NCBI GenBank assembly: GCA_016210495.1
Contig: JACQUC010000049.1
Location: forward strand, 8,923-72,922
Length of the DNA stretch: 64,000 nt
Origin: Chloroflexota bacterium
GTDB taxonomy: Bacteria; Chloroflexota; FW602-bin22; JACPRP01
Direction of reading: 5' to 3'
Position 1 is the stretch's first letter. Each line of letters begins with the position of its first letter. Positions 47,124 through 55,793 of this stretch are shown one piece after another. The notes beneath the pieces were generated by a model. It searched no databases. It was not told the origin of the DNA and saw only the letters and a list, made by a program, of their open reading frames with translations. Both the position numbers and the translations under genes were made by a program.

Positions 47124-47957
47124 ATGTCGAACGTGTTACACGAACCGTCTCACGAGCCCCTGTTCTCTCTGGATCTCGCCAGACTGAGAGCCAGCCTTCC
47201 CTATCTGCGACCACACCCTACCAAATGGGGCGCTACAAAAGGGGCAGCTACCCTCATGGTGTTGGGACTTGGCGTGGGACTGATGCTGGCGGCGCAGTTG
47301 CAGGCTGCGCCACCCAAGCCAAGTACGGTCGCGGAAGGGTCGCGGCAAGTGGCCGGGGCCACCATCGAAAGGCTCGAAGCAGAGCAGGGGGAGCTCAAGA
47401 AGCAGATCAGTCAGCTTCGGGCCCAGATCGCCAACCAGCAGCAGGAAGTTACCTCGCACAAGTACACGCTAGCCGGACTGACGCAAGACCTGGAGAGACA
47501 GCAGGTCGCGGCGGGCAGCATTCCTCTCAAGGGTTCGGGAGTACGCGTGATCCTCGACGATAGCGCGGCCAAGACGGTGCCTTCCGGCGACGATCCTGCC
47601 TTTTACCTCGTCCACGAATATCACTTGCGCGACGTCGTCAACCTCCTGTGGCAAGCCGGCGCCGAAGCGATTTCCGTCAACGGCGAGCGGCTCGTTTCCT
47701 CCTCGTCGATCTATTGCGTTGGAAGCACTATCATGATAAACGACACCAGGATGTCGCCACCCTTCGACTTTCTGGCCCTTGGGAACTCCGCAGCGCTGGA
47801 AGAGGCACTTCTCAGCCCAGCCAATCTCAAAGCCTTCAAGGTCAGGGTCAAGAGCTACGGCGTACAGTTTAGAGTCGCGAAGAGCAAGGACATTGTGGTT
47901 CCAGCCTTCAGCGGCAGCCTGGACGTAAGGTACGCCGCGATTGAGTATGGTAGGTAG
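47124..47957 (+). CDS. DUF881 family membrane-anchored protein (first copy)
   Basis: 277 residues. One membrane helix (ATLMVLGLGVGLMLAAQLQ, about 42-60), then a coiled coil (IERLEAEQGELKKQISQLRAQ) and the DUF881 domain (GSGVRVILDDSA ... VVNLLWQAGAEAISVNGERL ... FRVAKSKDIVVPAFSG). Such proteins (YlxW/YlxX-like) often sit near cell-division genes in Gram-positive-type bacteria. Their role is not established. It is followed after 9 nt by a second member. Confidence 0.85.
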   Translation: MSNVLHEPSHEPLFSLDLARLRASLPYLRPHPTKWGATKGAATLMVLGLGVGLMLAAQLQAAPPKPSTVAEGSRQVAGATIERLEAEQGELKKQISQLRAQIANQQQEVTSHKYTLAGLTQDLERQQVAAGSIPLKGSGVRVILDDSAAKTVPSGDDPAFYLVHEYHLRDVVNLLWQAGAEAISVNGERLVSSSSIYCVGSTIMINDTRMSPPFDFLALGNSAALEEALLSPANLKAFKVRVKSYGVQFRVAKSKDIVVPAFSGSLDVRYAAIEYGR

Positions 47958-47966
47958 GTCCATCAG

Positions 47967-48638
47967 GTGCGCAATCGTCTGTCGCAGGTCAGCTTAACTT
48001 TCGTTGCCATCCTCCTGGGCGTGCTGCTGGTCATGCAACTCAGAGTTCAGGGCAGGATCGCCAAGTCGGTGGAAGCGCAATCTGCGACGGACCAGGCCAC
48101 GATGATCAGCAACCTTTACGATAGCAACCTGAGCCTACGCAAGGAGGTAGCTCGGCTCAGCGCCGAGCTGGATCAGTATCAGGACGCGCCGGGGCAGAAC
48201 GATCTCGACGCGATGCTTCGGGAGCAAAACAAGCTTAGGATTGCCAATGGGTCGGCCAAGGTATCAGGCCCCGGCGTCGAAATGACCGTCGTGGCTGACC
48301 TGCGCTCTGAGGATCTGCAGGACCTGGTCAACGAGTTCCGCAACGCCGGCGCCGAGGCTATAGCCGTCAACGAGCAGCGTGTCGTCTTCAGGTCGGCGGT
48401 CGGCAGCCATCGGTCCGGGCTCACCGTCAACAACGTGCAGCTCAACTCACCCTATTCTCTGTATGCCATCGGGCAGGCCGATACACTGGAAAGAGCATTG
48501 ACGCGCAAAGGCGGCCTGCTGACCTACCTGGAAACGACCTATCCAAATGCCAGGATAAACATATCAAAACGGACCAGGATGGTTTTGCCCGCTTATCAGG
48601 CCGACTTCGAGTGGCAGTATGCGACGCCAACAAAATGA
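47967..48638 (+). CDS. DUF881 family membrane-anchored protein (second copy)
   Basis: 223 residues from GTG 47967. An N-terminal helix (VSLTFVAILLGVLLVMQL), a short coiled coil (SLRKEVARLSAELDQYQ) and a DUF881 domain (GPGVEMTVVADL ... LVNEFRNAGAEAIAVNEQRVV ... INISKRTRMVLPAY). It is divergent enough from its neighbour that the two may form a heteromeric pair rather than a recent duplicate. It converges with the FmdB gene, 13 bp apart. Confidence 0.85.
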   Translation: MRNRLSQVSLTFVAILLGVLLVMQLRVQGRIAKSVEAQSATDQATMISNLYDSNLSLRKEVARLSAELDQYQDAPGQNDLDAMLREQNKLRIANGSAKVSGPGVEMTVVADLRSEDLQDLVNEFRNAGAEAIAVNEQRVVFRSAVGSHRSGLTVNNVQLNSPYSLYAIGQADTLERALTRKGGLLTYLETTYPNARINISKRTRMVLPAYQADFEWQYATPTK

Positions 48639-48651
48639 GGATGCCCGAGCC

Positions 48652-48882
48652 CTAGTGGCAGGTGGCACAGCTACTCGAGGAACATGATGAGCAACCGCTT
48701 CCGCCCACACTTTGTACAGCGCCGCCCTCGCTCTTGCTGAAAGAGGCAAAGGTAGACACCAAACGACGAACTTCTAACGCTCCACAGCACGGGCAAGGCG
48801 CGGCATTGTCGGCCGAGCTAAACCCACGCAGCAACTCGAATTTATGTGCACACGCTGAACAACGATATTCGTACAGGGGCAC
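48652..48882 (-). CDS. FmdB-family zinc-ribbon regulatory-type protein
   Basis: 76 residues from GTG 48882 (PLYEYRCSACAHKFELLRG), with GAGGTG 9 nt upstream; a TTG at 48888 is too close to that site. Two Cys pairs, CSAC and CPCC, make the FmdB zinc ribbon. A Ser/Cys-rich tail (SGCSSCSSSSCATC) follows, common in the family. Members are proposed regulators but evidence is thin. The promoter overlaps a perfect palindrome at 48927. Confidence 0.88.
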   Translation of the reverse strand: MPLYEYRCSACAHKFELLRGFSSADNAAPCPCCGALEVRRLVSTFASFSKSEGGAVQSVGGSGCSSCSSSSCATCH

Positions 48883-48926
48883 GCCCAATCACCTCACCAT
48901 TCTCTTGCTCTGGCACAGAGTCCACC

Positions 48927-48942
48927 TGTATTGTACAATACA
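48927..48942. promoter_or_regulatory. 16-bp perfect palindrome, candidate operator between divergent genes
   Basis: TGTATTGTACAATACA is exactly self-complementary. It covers the -10 of the minus-strand fmdB promoter and the likely promoter zone of the DUF885 gene, so one repressor could control both. Confidence 0.55.
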
Positions 48943-48958
48943 AGTATGCAAGGGTCAA
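48930..48958 (-). promoter_or_regulatory. Sigma70-type promoter of fmdB-like gene
   Basis: Minus strand: TTGACC (48958-48953), 17-bp spacer, TACAAT (48935-48930). The leader is about 40 nt to the GTG. Confidence 0.55.
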
Positions 48959-48979
48959 ATTCAATAGAGGTGGTGGGAG

Positions 48980-50647
48980 ATGGTGGCCACAAAGCAATTC
49001 CTTGAAACCGCTCGGCAACATTTCGAGGCCTCCTATAGGGCTATGCCCGTCCAGGCCACAACCCTCGGCATCCACGAATACGACCACACTCTTGGAGACT
49101 ACACCAGAAGCGCCCTACAGCAGAATCTTCACAGGCTCAAACAAAGCCGCGACGAGCTCCAGAAGATCGATTCAGGTGGATTGTCCCTCCACGACAGCAT
49201 AGACCTCGAGCTCGTCGGCGCCGACGTCCAGCTCGCTATCAACTGGTACGAGAAGACGGCCGAATGGAAACGCAATCCCAACTTCTACGCCGAGTTGCCC
49301 GTGTATGGCGTATTCCTGCTTATCGTTCGCGAGTTCGCGCCTTTCGCGGATCGTATGCAGAGCGCCCTGATGCGTATTCGCGAGGTGCCCGACATCCTGC
49401 AGACCTGCCGGGACAACGTGGACAACCCGCCACGGGTTTTCACGGAGGTCGCCGTCGAAACCACGTCGGGCGGCATTCAGTTCTTCGAGCACCTCATACC
49501 GCGGCTTGCCGCCCGGGTTCCGCATCTGGAAAAGGACCTGCTGTCTGCCAACGCCAGAGCCCTGGCCGCCTACCAGGATTTTCTCGTTTTCCTGAACCGC
49601 CAACTGCTCCCGCGATCTCAGGGAGAGTTCGCAATTGGCGCGCCGCTCTTCGAGGAGCGGCTCCGCGTCGAGCATATGCTTGACATCTCGGCGAGCGATC
49701 TGGCTGCACTGGGCAAGAAGGTCTTTACCGAGGTCGAAGCAGAGATGCGCCAGCTATCGGCACAGATTGGCGGAGGCAAGAGCTGGCCCGAGCTTGTCGA
49801 GGAGGCCAAAGACGAGCATCCGACGGGCGATAAGCTGTTGCAGGATTATCGCAAAGAGATCGGTCGGCTGCGCTCCTTTATCGTCGAGAATGATCTTGTG
49901 TCACTATCAGCCAACGAGCGTCTAGAAGTCGTCGACACACCGGTGTTTGCACGCAGCACGCTGCCCTATGCTGCATACAACCCGCCCGCGCCTTTCGAGT
50001 CCGACCAAAAAGGCCAGTTCTGGGTGACGCCGCTCGACACGAGCGCTTCTCAAAAGGATCAGATAGCTCAGCTAAGGGAGCACTGTTACTACTCGCTGCC
50101 GATCATTGCCTTGCACGAGGCCTACCCGGGCCACCACCTTCAATTGGTTCGCTCCAGCAACGTCAGCTCGTACGTGCGCAAGCACATAGCCAGCAACCTG
50201 ATGTGTGAGGGATGGGCACTCTACTGTGAGCAACTGATGGGTGAGGTGGGCTACGTTCCGGAGCATATCGCCGCCGCGACAGACAACAAGACCAGAAGGA
50301 TGGGGCTTTTCAAGCTTTTTGTGCTCAAAGACGCCTTGTGGCGCGCTGCGCGCATCATGATCGACGTCGGCTTGCACTGCCAGGGCATGACCATCGACGA
50401 GGCTGTGAGGCTGCTGGTGGATCGGGTGCATCTGTCGGAAGCAGCCGCGCTGGCCGAGGTGCGTCGATACACCGCATCTCCATCACAGCCCATGAGCTAT
50501 ACGATCGGCAAGATCGAGATTCTTCGCTTGCGGGAAGAACTGAAGGGGATGGGCCTGCGCCAGTTCCACGATCTACTCCTTGCGAGTGGGACGATCCCGC
50601 TAAGAGCTGTGAGTCGGGAGCTTATGCAAGGCCACCAGGATACGTAG
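48980..50647 (+). CDS. DUF885 family putative zinc carboxypeptidase/peptidase
   Basis: 555 residues. The HEAYPGHH motif (His379) is the zinc-binding HExxH-like site of the DUF885 family, and the downstream MCEGWALYCEQL supplies the family Glu. No signal peptide is seen, so it is probably cytoplasmic. Substrates are not known for most members. ATG 48980 has a weak AGGTGGTGGGAG upstream. The gene is divergent from fmdB across a palindromic operator-like site. Confidence 0.88.
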   Translation: MVATKQFLETARQHFEASYRAMPVQATTLGIHEYDHTLGDYTRSALQQNLHRLKQSRDELQKIDSGGLSLHDSIDLELVGADVQLAINWYEKTAEWKRNPNFYAELPVYGVFLLIVREFAPFADRMQSALMRIREVPDILQTCRDNVDNPPRVFTEVAVETTSGGIQFFEHLIPRLAARVPHLEKDLLSANARALAAYQDFLVFLNRQLLPRSQGEFAIGAPLFEERLRVEHMLDISASDLAALGKKVFTEVEAEMRQLSAQIGGGKSWPELVEEAKDEHPTGDKLLQDYRKEIGRLRSFIVENDLVSLSANERLEVVDTPVFARSTLPYAAYNPPAPFESDQKGQFWVTPLDTSASQKDQIAQLREHCYYSLPIIALHEAYPGHHLQLVRSSNVSSYVRKHIASNLMCEGWALYCEQLMGEVGYVPEHIAAATDNKTRRMGLFKLFVLKDALWRAARIMIDVGLHCQGMTIDEAVRLLVDRVHLSEAAALAEVRRYTASPSQPMSYTIGKIEILRLREELKGMGLRQFHDLLLASGTIPLRAVSRELMQGHQDT

Positions 50648-50760
50648 CGCTGCGGGCGTCGTAACAAGGCATCCTTGCCGCCATGAGGAACATTGACAAC
50701 TTGATCGGGTAGTCGCGATAGCATGCGTATTGCTGATGGCAAGTCCGCTGGCCGGTCTAA

Positions 50761-50789
50761 AGACGTCCTTCGGCGGAAGGACTACGTCT
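50761..50789. repeat. Hairpin repeat AGACGTCCTTCGGCGGAAGGACTACGTCT
   Basis: Inner stem GTCCTTC/GAAGGAC around GGCG and outer stem AGACG/CGTCT. It lies in the 300-bp gap before tldD. The gap also holds a TTGACA (50693) without a good -10; I see no gene in it. Confidence 0.5.
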
Positions 50790-50946
50790 GCTACAAACCC
50801 GTAGCGTCGGTCTCTCTAGATCCGACTGCTTGCCTGTTTGTCGTCACGGATACCTGTTTAAGTTGCTATGGTTCACAATCGCGCTTCAAACTTGGGAGTG
50901 TGCACGATCGTCAGGCGGACGCGCTCACGGACGAGAGGAGAACACG

Positions 50947-52401
50947 GTGAAACAACTTACTGAAAGGGCCCTCGACCTCGCCAACGTGCGCGGCGCGAGC
51001 TACGCGGATATGCGTATCGTCAGACGTGAAAGCGAAACCATCAACGTAAAGAATGGGAAAGTGGAGGTTGTCTCCATCGGCGAGAGCGAGGGCTTCGGCG
51101 TGCGCGTGATCGTGAACGGAGCCTGGGGATTCGCGTCGAGCTCGGCGCTAACGCCTGTCGAGGTGGATCGGGTCACCGATCTGGCGACCCGCATAGCGAG
51201 GGCTAGCAGCACTGTGAAGCAAAGAGACGTCGAGATGGGCCCGCCCATTAGGATCGTGGACAACTACCGCACCCCGACGAAGATGGACCCTTTCACCATA
51301 TCGGTCGAGCAGAAGATCGACCTCATGCTTGCCGGGGATGCGGCCATGCGCCGTGTGCCCGGCCTCTCGGTCGCCGAATCCAGTCTCGAAGTGCTGCGCG
51401 AGACGGTTACCTTTGCAAGCAGTGAGGGCAGCTTCATCCAGCAGGTGTTAATAGAGTCCGGCGGCGGCATCGAAGCCACGGCAGTCGGGGAAGGGGAGGT
51501 GCAGAAAAGGAGCTATCCCAACAGTTTTGGCCGCCACCAGGGCAAGGCCGGCTACGAGTTCATCGAGGCAATGAACTTGCCCGGCAACGGTGAAAGAATC
51601 GCCGAGGAGGCAGTCAGTCTGCTGAGAGCCAAGGACTGCGACCCGGGCGTCACAACCATCATACTCGACGCCACCCAGTTGGCCCTCCAGTTGCACGAGT
51701 CCTGTGGCCATCCCATCGAGCTCGACCGTGTGTTCGGGGCTGAGGCCAGCTACGCAGGCACCAGCTTCTTGACCGTCGATAAGCTCGGTAGCTTTCGCTA
51801 CGGCTCGGATTTCGTGAACGTCTTCGCCGATGCCACTGTCCCGGGAGGTCTGGGCACTTTCGGTTACGACGACGAAGGGGTACCGGCCCAACGCGTTCCT
51901 ATCGTCTCGAACGGCATTTTCGTCGGCTACCTCACCTCGCGGGAGACGGCAAGCCTGCTGGGGAAAACCAGCAACGGGGCGGCCAGGGCCGATGGCTGGA
52001 ACCGCATCCCGCTCATTCGTATGACGAACGTTAACCTGGAGCCAGGGGTTTGGTCGCTACAAAATATGATCGCCGATACAGATGATGGCCTGTACATGCA
52101 AACCAACAAGAGCTGGAGCATCGACGACAAGCGCCTCAATTTCCAGTTCGGCACGGAAATCGCCTGGGAAATAAAGAAGGGAAAGCTCGGGCAGTTGGTT
52201 AAGAACGCCACATACAGTGGTATCACACCCGAGTTCTGGCGCAGTTGCGATGCCATTTGCGACGGCAGCCATTGGCACGTATGGGGCACACCGAACTGCG
52301 GCAAGGGGCAGCCGGTACAAACCGCGCGCGTCGGCCATGGGACGGCACCGGCCAGGTTCCGCAACGTGCGGGTGGGAATTATTAAGAGGGAAGAGGCTTG
52401 A
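50947..52401 (+). CDS. tldD: TldD, metalloprotease subunit
   Basis: 484 residues from GTG 50947 with AGAGGAG upstream; the frame open from 50830 has no ribosome site. The zinc motif HESCGHPIE (His250, Glu251, His255) identifies the catalytic TldD subunit. With TldE it forms a protease that degrades unfolded peptides and matures some peptide antibiotics. The C-terminal region (NLEPGVWSLQNMIADTDDGLYMQTNKSW) is typical. It is followed after 1 nt by tldE, as in most genomes. Confidence 0.95.
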   Translation: MKQLTERALDLANVRGASYADMRIVRRESETINVKNGKVEVVSIGESEGFGVRVIVNGAWGFASSSALTPVEVDRVTDLATRIARASSTVKQRDVEMGPPIRIVDNYRTPTKMDPFTISVEQKIDLMLAGDAAMRRVPGLSVAESSLEVLRETVTFASSEGSFIQQVLIESGGGIEATAVGEGEVQKRSYPNSFGRHQGKAGYEFIEAMNLPGNGERIAEEAVSLLRAKDCDPGVTTIILDATQLALQLHESCGHPIELDRVFGAEASYAGTSFLTVDKLGSFRYGSDFVNVFADATVPGGLGTFGYDDEGVPAQRVPIVSNGIFVGYLTSRETASLLGKTSNGAARADGWNRIPLIRMTNVNLEPGVWSLQNMIADTDDGLYMQTNKSWSIDDKRLNFQFGTEIAWEIKKGKLGQLVKNATYSGITPEFWRSCDAICDGSHWHVWGTPNCGKGQPVQTARVGHGTAPARFRNVRVGIIKREEA

Positions 52402-52402
52402 A

Positions 52403-53740
52403 ATGATAGGCGAGAGTCAGATACGGCGTGTCCTTGAAGCTGCCCTGGCTTTCTCTCGGGCTGACCAGACCGAGGTGATGATATCGACTGAGCAGAGCAA
52501 CCTCACGCGCTTCGCGAACTCTGCCATACACCAGAACGTGGCCGAAAGCAACGCAGAGATGCGTGTCCGGGTCGTCGTCGGCCAACGTGTTGGCGTGGCC
52601 TCACTCAACAGCCTCACGCCTGAAGCCATCAAGCGCGTCGTGGAGACAGCCATTACTATCGCCAAACTTCAGGAGGAGAATCCAGACCTGGCGCCACTTC
52701 CCAGGCCGGCTCCCATCAAGCACGTCGACGCCTACGCCGAGCGCACGGGCGGATTCGGGCCGGAGGAGAGGGCTGGTGTAGTTGGCACCATCTGTCGCAA
52801 GGTCAGGGAGAAGGGTCTGTCGGCGGCGGGAGCTTTTTCCACTGGAGCCTACGAGCTCGCCATCGCCAATTCCCTCGGCGTTTTTGCCTACCACCCCAGC
52901 ACCTTGGCGGACATAAATACCGTGATCGCCGCCGAGGATTCCTCGGGGTACGCCGACAGGATAGCCGTCGACGCGGACAAGATCGATGCCGAGGAGATCG
53001 CCGCCGAAGCCGTGGACAAGGCGCTACGAGGGCGAAACCCCATCGCCGTGGAGCCTGGAGATTACGAGGTTGTGCTGCAGCCATACGCCGTGAACGACAT
53101 CCTCGATTTCCTGGCCGACTGCGGCTTCAGCGCCTTGGCTGTTCAGGAAGGGCGCAGCTTTATGGGCGATAAGTTTGGCCAGAAGATCGTAGGCGACCAT
53201 GTTACCATCTGGGACGACGGGCTGGATCCCGGCGGTATTCCGACGCCGTTTGATTACGAGGGCGTCCCCAAGGAGAAGGTTACGTTCATCGCCAACGGCG
53301 TTGCAAACGACGTGGTCTACGATTCTCACACGGCTAAGCGGGCCGGCAGGAAGTCGACCGGGCATTCTTTGCCTGCACCAAATACCTACGGGCCTTTCCC
53401 GATGAATATGTTTATGGCTCGGGGGACGGCCACCGAGGCAGAAATGGTCAGGTCTACACGCAAGGGCATCTTGGTCTCGCGCTTCTGGTATACGCGCACC
53501 GTTCACCCTCTCCCTGTCATCGTCACAGGTATGACGCGAGACGGAACGTTCCTCATCGAGAACGGCGAGATAACACGGCCTATCAAGAACCTGCGGTTCA
53601 CGCAAAGCTACCTGCAAGCGTTATCGAATCTCCAGTTGATCGGCAAGACCACTAAGCTCCAGCGCAGTTGGGTGGGCACAAGCAGTGTGCCGGCCCTCAA
53701 GATCGGCAAGTGGACGTTCTCATCGGCAACAGAGTATTGA
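52403..53740 (+). CDS. pmbA: TldE/PmbA, partner subunit of TldD
   Basis: 445 residues from ATG 52403. PmbA/TldE-type body without the HExxxH zinc site, as expected of the non-catalytic partner. Conserved stretches include TRFANSAIHQNVAE, VVGQRVGVASLNSLTPE and the C-terminal YTRTVHPLPVIVTGMTRDG. The start is 1 nt after the tldD stop, which suggests coupled translation. The open frame from 52217 overlaps tldD and is not used. Confidence 0.93.
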   Translation: MIGESQIRRVLEAALAFSRADQTEVMISTEQSNLTRFANSAIHQNVAESNAEMRVRVVVGQRVGVASLNSLTPEAIKRVVETAITIAKLQEENPDLAPLPRPAPIKHVDAYAERTGGFGPEERAGVVGTICRKVREKGLSAAGAFSTGAYELAIANSLGVFAYHPSTLADINTVIAAEDSSGYADRIAVDADKIDAEEIAAEAVDKALRGRNPIAVEPGDYEVVLQPYAVNDILDFLADCGFSALAVQEGRSFMGDKFGQKIVGDHVTIWDDGLDPGGIPTPFDYEGVPKEKVTFIANGVANDVVYDSHTAKRAGRKSTGHSLPAPNTYGPFPMNMFMARGTATEAEMVRSTRKGILVSRFWYTRTVHPLPVIVTGMTRDGTFLIENGEITRPIKNLRFTQSYLQALSNLQLIGKTTKLQRSWVGTSSVPALKIGKWTFSSATEY

Positions 53741-53744
53741 GGTG

Positions 53745-53774
53745 TTGCTCAGTCCACGTGACTTACAGTATAAT
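53745..53774 (+). promoter_or_regulatory. Sigma70 promoter of the fabF-rnc-smc-ftsY operon
   Basis: TTGCTC (53745-53750), 18-bp spacer, TATAAT (53769-53774). Transcription would begin near 53781, giving a leader of about 50 nt. Confidence 0.6.
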
Positions 53775-53829
53775 AGCCAGGCGGCACTGGGGAGTTGGGT
53801 GATTTGTAGGGAGGAGGAAGTACTGTAAA

Positions 53830-55068
53830 TTGAGTGGGAGAGTAGTCATTACGGGCGTCGGCGCCATTTCCCCCTTGGGTTTGGATTTCCCAACAACTTG
53901 GGAGGCCGTGCTGGCCGGGAAGTCCGGTGTGGACCACATCACGCTTTTCGACGCGAGCCAGCACCAGAGCAAGATCGCGGGCGAGGTGAAGGGCTTCGAG
54001 CCCGAGAACTACATGGACCGAAAAGAAGCCCGCCGCATGGACCGATTCATGCAGCTCGCCGTCGTGGCGGCGGGGGAGGCGCTCAGGGACGCGGGCCTGA
54101 AGATCGACGCCAGCAACGCCGAAGATGTGGGGGTCTTCTTCGGCAGTGGTATCGGGGGCATAACGACGCTGTCGCAGCAGTTCAAGGTGCTGGCAGAGAA
54201 GGGCCCCAACAGACTAAGCCCATTTCTCAGCACCATGTTCATCGGCAACATGGCTGCCGGCCAGGTAGGCATAAGCTTTGGCGCTAAAGGGCCGAATCTG
54301 TGCACTACCACGGCGTGCGCCAGCGGCGGGCACGCCATTGGCGAGGCGTTCGAGACGATCCGCCGAGGCGCGGCCAAGGCGGCCATAGCCGGCGGAGCAG
54401 AGGCGGCCGTCACCGCCATCAGCGTCGGGGCTTTTAACGCGATGAACGCCCTGTCGACGCGCAACGACGAGCCCGCCAAGGCCAGCAGGCCCTTCGATGC
54501 CCTCCGAGACGGCTTCATCGTCGCCGAGGGGGCTGCCGCACTAATCCTCGAGGACTACGACTTCGCGGTGAGAAGAGGCGCTCGGGTTCTGGCGGAGATG
54601 GTCGGTTACGGGGCCAGCGCCGACGCCTTTCACGTCACGGCCCCGCCCGAGGGTGGCGCCGGAGCCGTGCAAGCCATGCGCCGAGCTCTCCAAGAGGCTG
54701 GCTTACTTCCTGAGGAGATTAGCTACATCAACGCGCACGGCACTTCAACGCAACTGAACGACAAGGCCGAAACGTTGGCCATTAAGGCGGTCTTTGGCGA
54801 GTCCGCCCAGAGGATCCCCGTGAGCTCCACCAAGTCGATGACGGGGCATCTGATTGGCGCCGCGGGCGCAATGGAAGCGGCTTTTTGCGTGGCCACCATA
54901 AACGCCAATGTTGTCCCTCCCACCATCAACCAGGAAAACCCCGATCCCGATTGCGATCTCGACTACGTGCCCAACGTCGCTCGCCGGCAGCAGGTCGACG
55001 TCGCCCTGTCCAACTCGCTCGGCTTTGGCGGGCATAATTCGACGTTGATCGTCAAGCGTTTCGAGTGA
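53830..55068 (+). CDS. fabF: FabF, beta-ketoacyl-ACP synthase II
   Basis: Condenses malonyl-ACP with acyl-ACP in fatty acid elongation. Catalytic residues are visible: Cys163 in TTACASGGH, His303 in NAHGTSTQLND, and Lys335/His340 in KSMTGHLIGAAGA. 412 residues, normal length. The start is a TTG (SGRVVITGVGAISPLG); the best GGAGGAGG site is about 13 nt upstream, rather far. No acpP precedes it, although acpP-fabF-rnc-smc-ftsY is a common order. Confidence 0.96.
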   Translation: MSGRVVITGVGAISPLGLDFPTTWEAVLAGKSGVDHITLFDASQHQSKIAGEVKGFEPENYMDRKEARRMDRFMQLAVVAAGEALRDAGLKIDASNAEDVGVFFGSGIGGITTLSQQFKVLAEKGPNRLSPFLSTMFIGNMAAGQVGISFGAKGPNLCTTTACASGGHAIGEAFETIRRGAAKAAIAGGAEAAVTAISVGAFNAMNALSTRNDEPAKASRPFDALRDGFIVAEGAAALILEDYDFAVRRGARVLAEMVGYGASADAFHVTAPPEGGAGAVQAMRRALQEAGLLPEEISYINAHGTSTQLNDKAETLAIKAVFGESAQRIPVSSTKSMTGHLIGAAGAMEAAFCVATINANVVPPTINQENPDPDCDLDYVPNVARRQQVDVALSNSLGFGGHNSTLIVKRFE

Positions 55069-55092
55069 GGCCTTGCCCACGGGAGGTTAGCC

Positions 55093-55782
55093 ATTTCGGA
55101 CCTTCGGACACTGGAGGCAGCTATCGGCGTTACGTTCGCCGATAATTCCCTGCTTCAGCAGGCTCTTGTCCATCGCTCGTTTCTCAACGAAAACCCAGGT
55201 TTCCCTCTCGAATCGAATGAGCGGCTTGAGTTTCTGGGAGATGCGGTCCTGGGATTCGTGGCCGCGGAGTACCTTTACAAGACCTTCCCGGGAACGGATG
55301 AGGGCGAGCTTACTACTCTGCGCTCTGCCCTGGTGCGGGCCGAAACCCTGGCTGGTGTGGCCAGTGGCTACGGTATCGGCGACTTCCTTTTGTTGGGACG
55401 CGGTGAGGCGGCAAGCGGTGGACGCGCCAGACAGACCGTCTTGTCGGCGGCGCTAGAAGCGCTGGTCGGCGCCGCTTATCTGGATCGCGGGCTAGCCGTC
55501 ACGCGGTCTTTCATTCTACGATTCCTGAAGCCCGAACTGCAGCGGGTTCAGGTGAACCAGTTGGCCAAGGACTACAAATCGCGGCTGCAGGAACTGGCTC
55601 AGGCGAAGCTGCAACAAACGCCGACCTATCGCACTGTTTCAGAAGTGGGCCCGGATCACGCAAAGCTGTTCACAGTGGAAATCCTTTTGGGTGGCGTTCC
55701 CATTGCGCTGGGCGAGGGCCGCAGCAAGCAGCAAGCCCAGCAGAATGCCGCCAAGAACGCACTGGAGGCTTGGGGGGATTAG
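55093..55782 (+). CDS. rnc: Ribonuclease III, probable ATT start
   Basis: Cleaves double-stranded RNA in rRNA and mRNA processing. The RNase III signature NERLEFLGDAVLGF with the second catalytic patch SAALEALVGAAYLD is present, and a C-terminal dsRBD follows (DYKSRLQELAQAKLQQTPTY ... GRSKQQAQQNAAKNALE). The conserved N-terminal helix (LEAAIGVTFADNSLLQQALVHRSFL) is coded from about 55111, but there is no ATG, GTG or TTG between the fabF stop and 55258 in this frame. The ATT at 55093 has GGGAGG 6 nt upstream and gives a normal 229-residue protein. A GTG at 55258 would delete the catalytic motif. CTG 55111 is the other possibility. Confidence 0.9.
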   Translation: MSDLRTLEAAIGVTFADNSLLQQALVHRSFLNENPGFPLESNERLEFLGDAVLGFVAAEYLYKTFPGTDEGELTTLRSALVRAETLAGVASGYGIGDFLLLGRGEAASGGRARQTVLSAALEALVGAAYLDRGLAVTRSFILRFLKPELQRVQVNQLAKDYKSRLQELAQAKLQQTPTYRTVSEVGPDHAKLFTVEILLGGVPIALGEGRSKQQAQQNAAKNALEAWGD

Positions 55783-55793
55783 GGGAGGAAGGG

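Noticed and set aside
55258..55782. rnc beginning at GTG 55258
   Set aside because: This would remove the RNase III signature NERLEFLGDAV and the N-terminal helix, both coded in frame just upstream.
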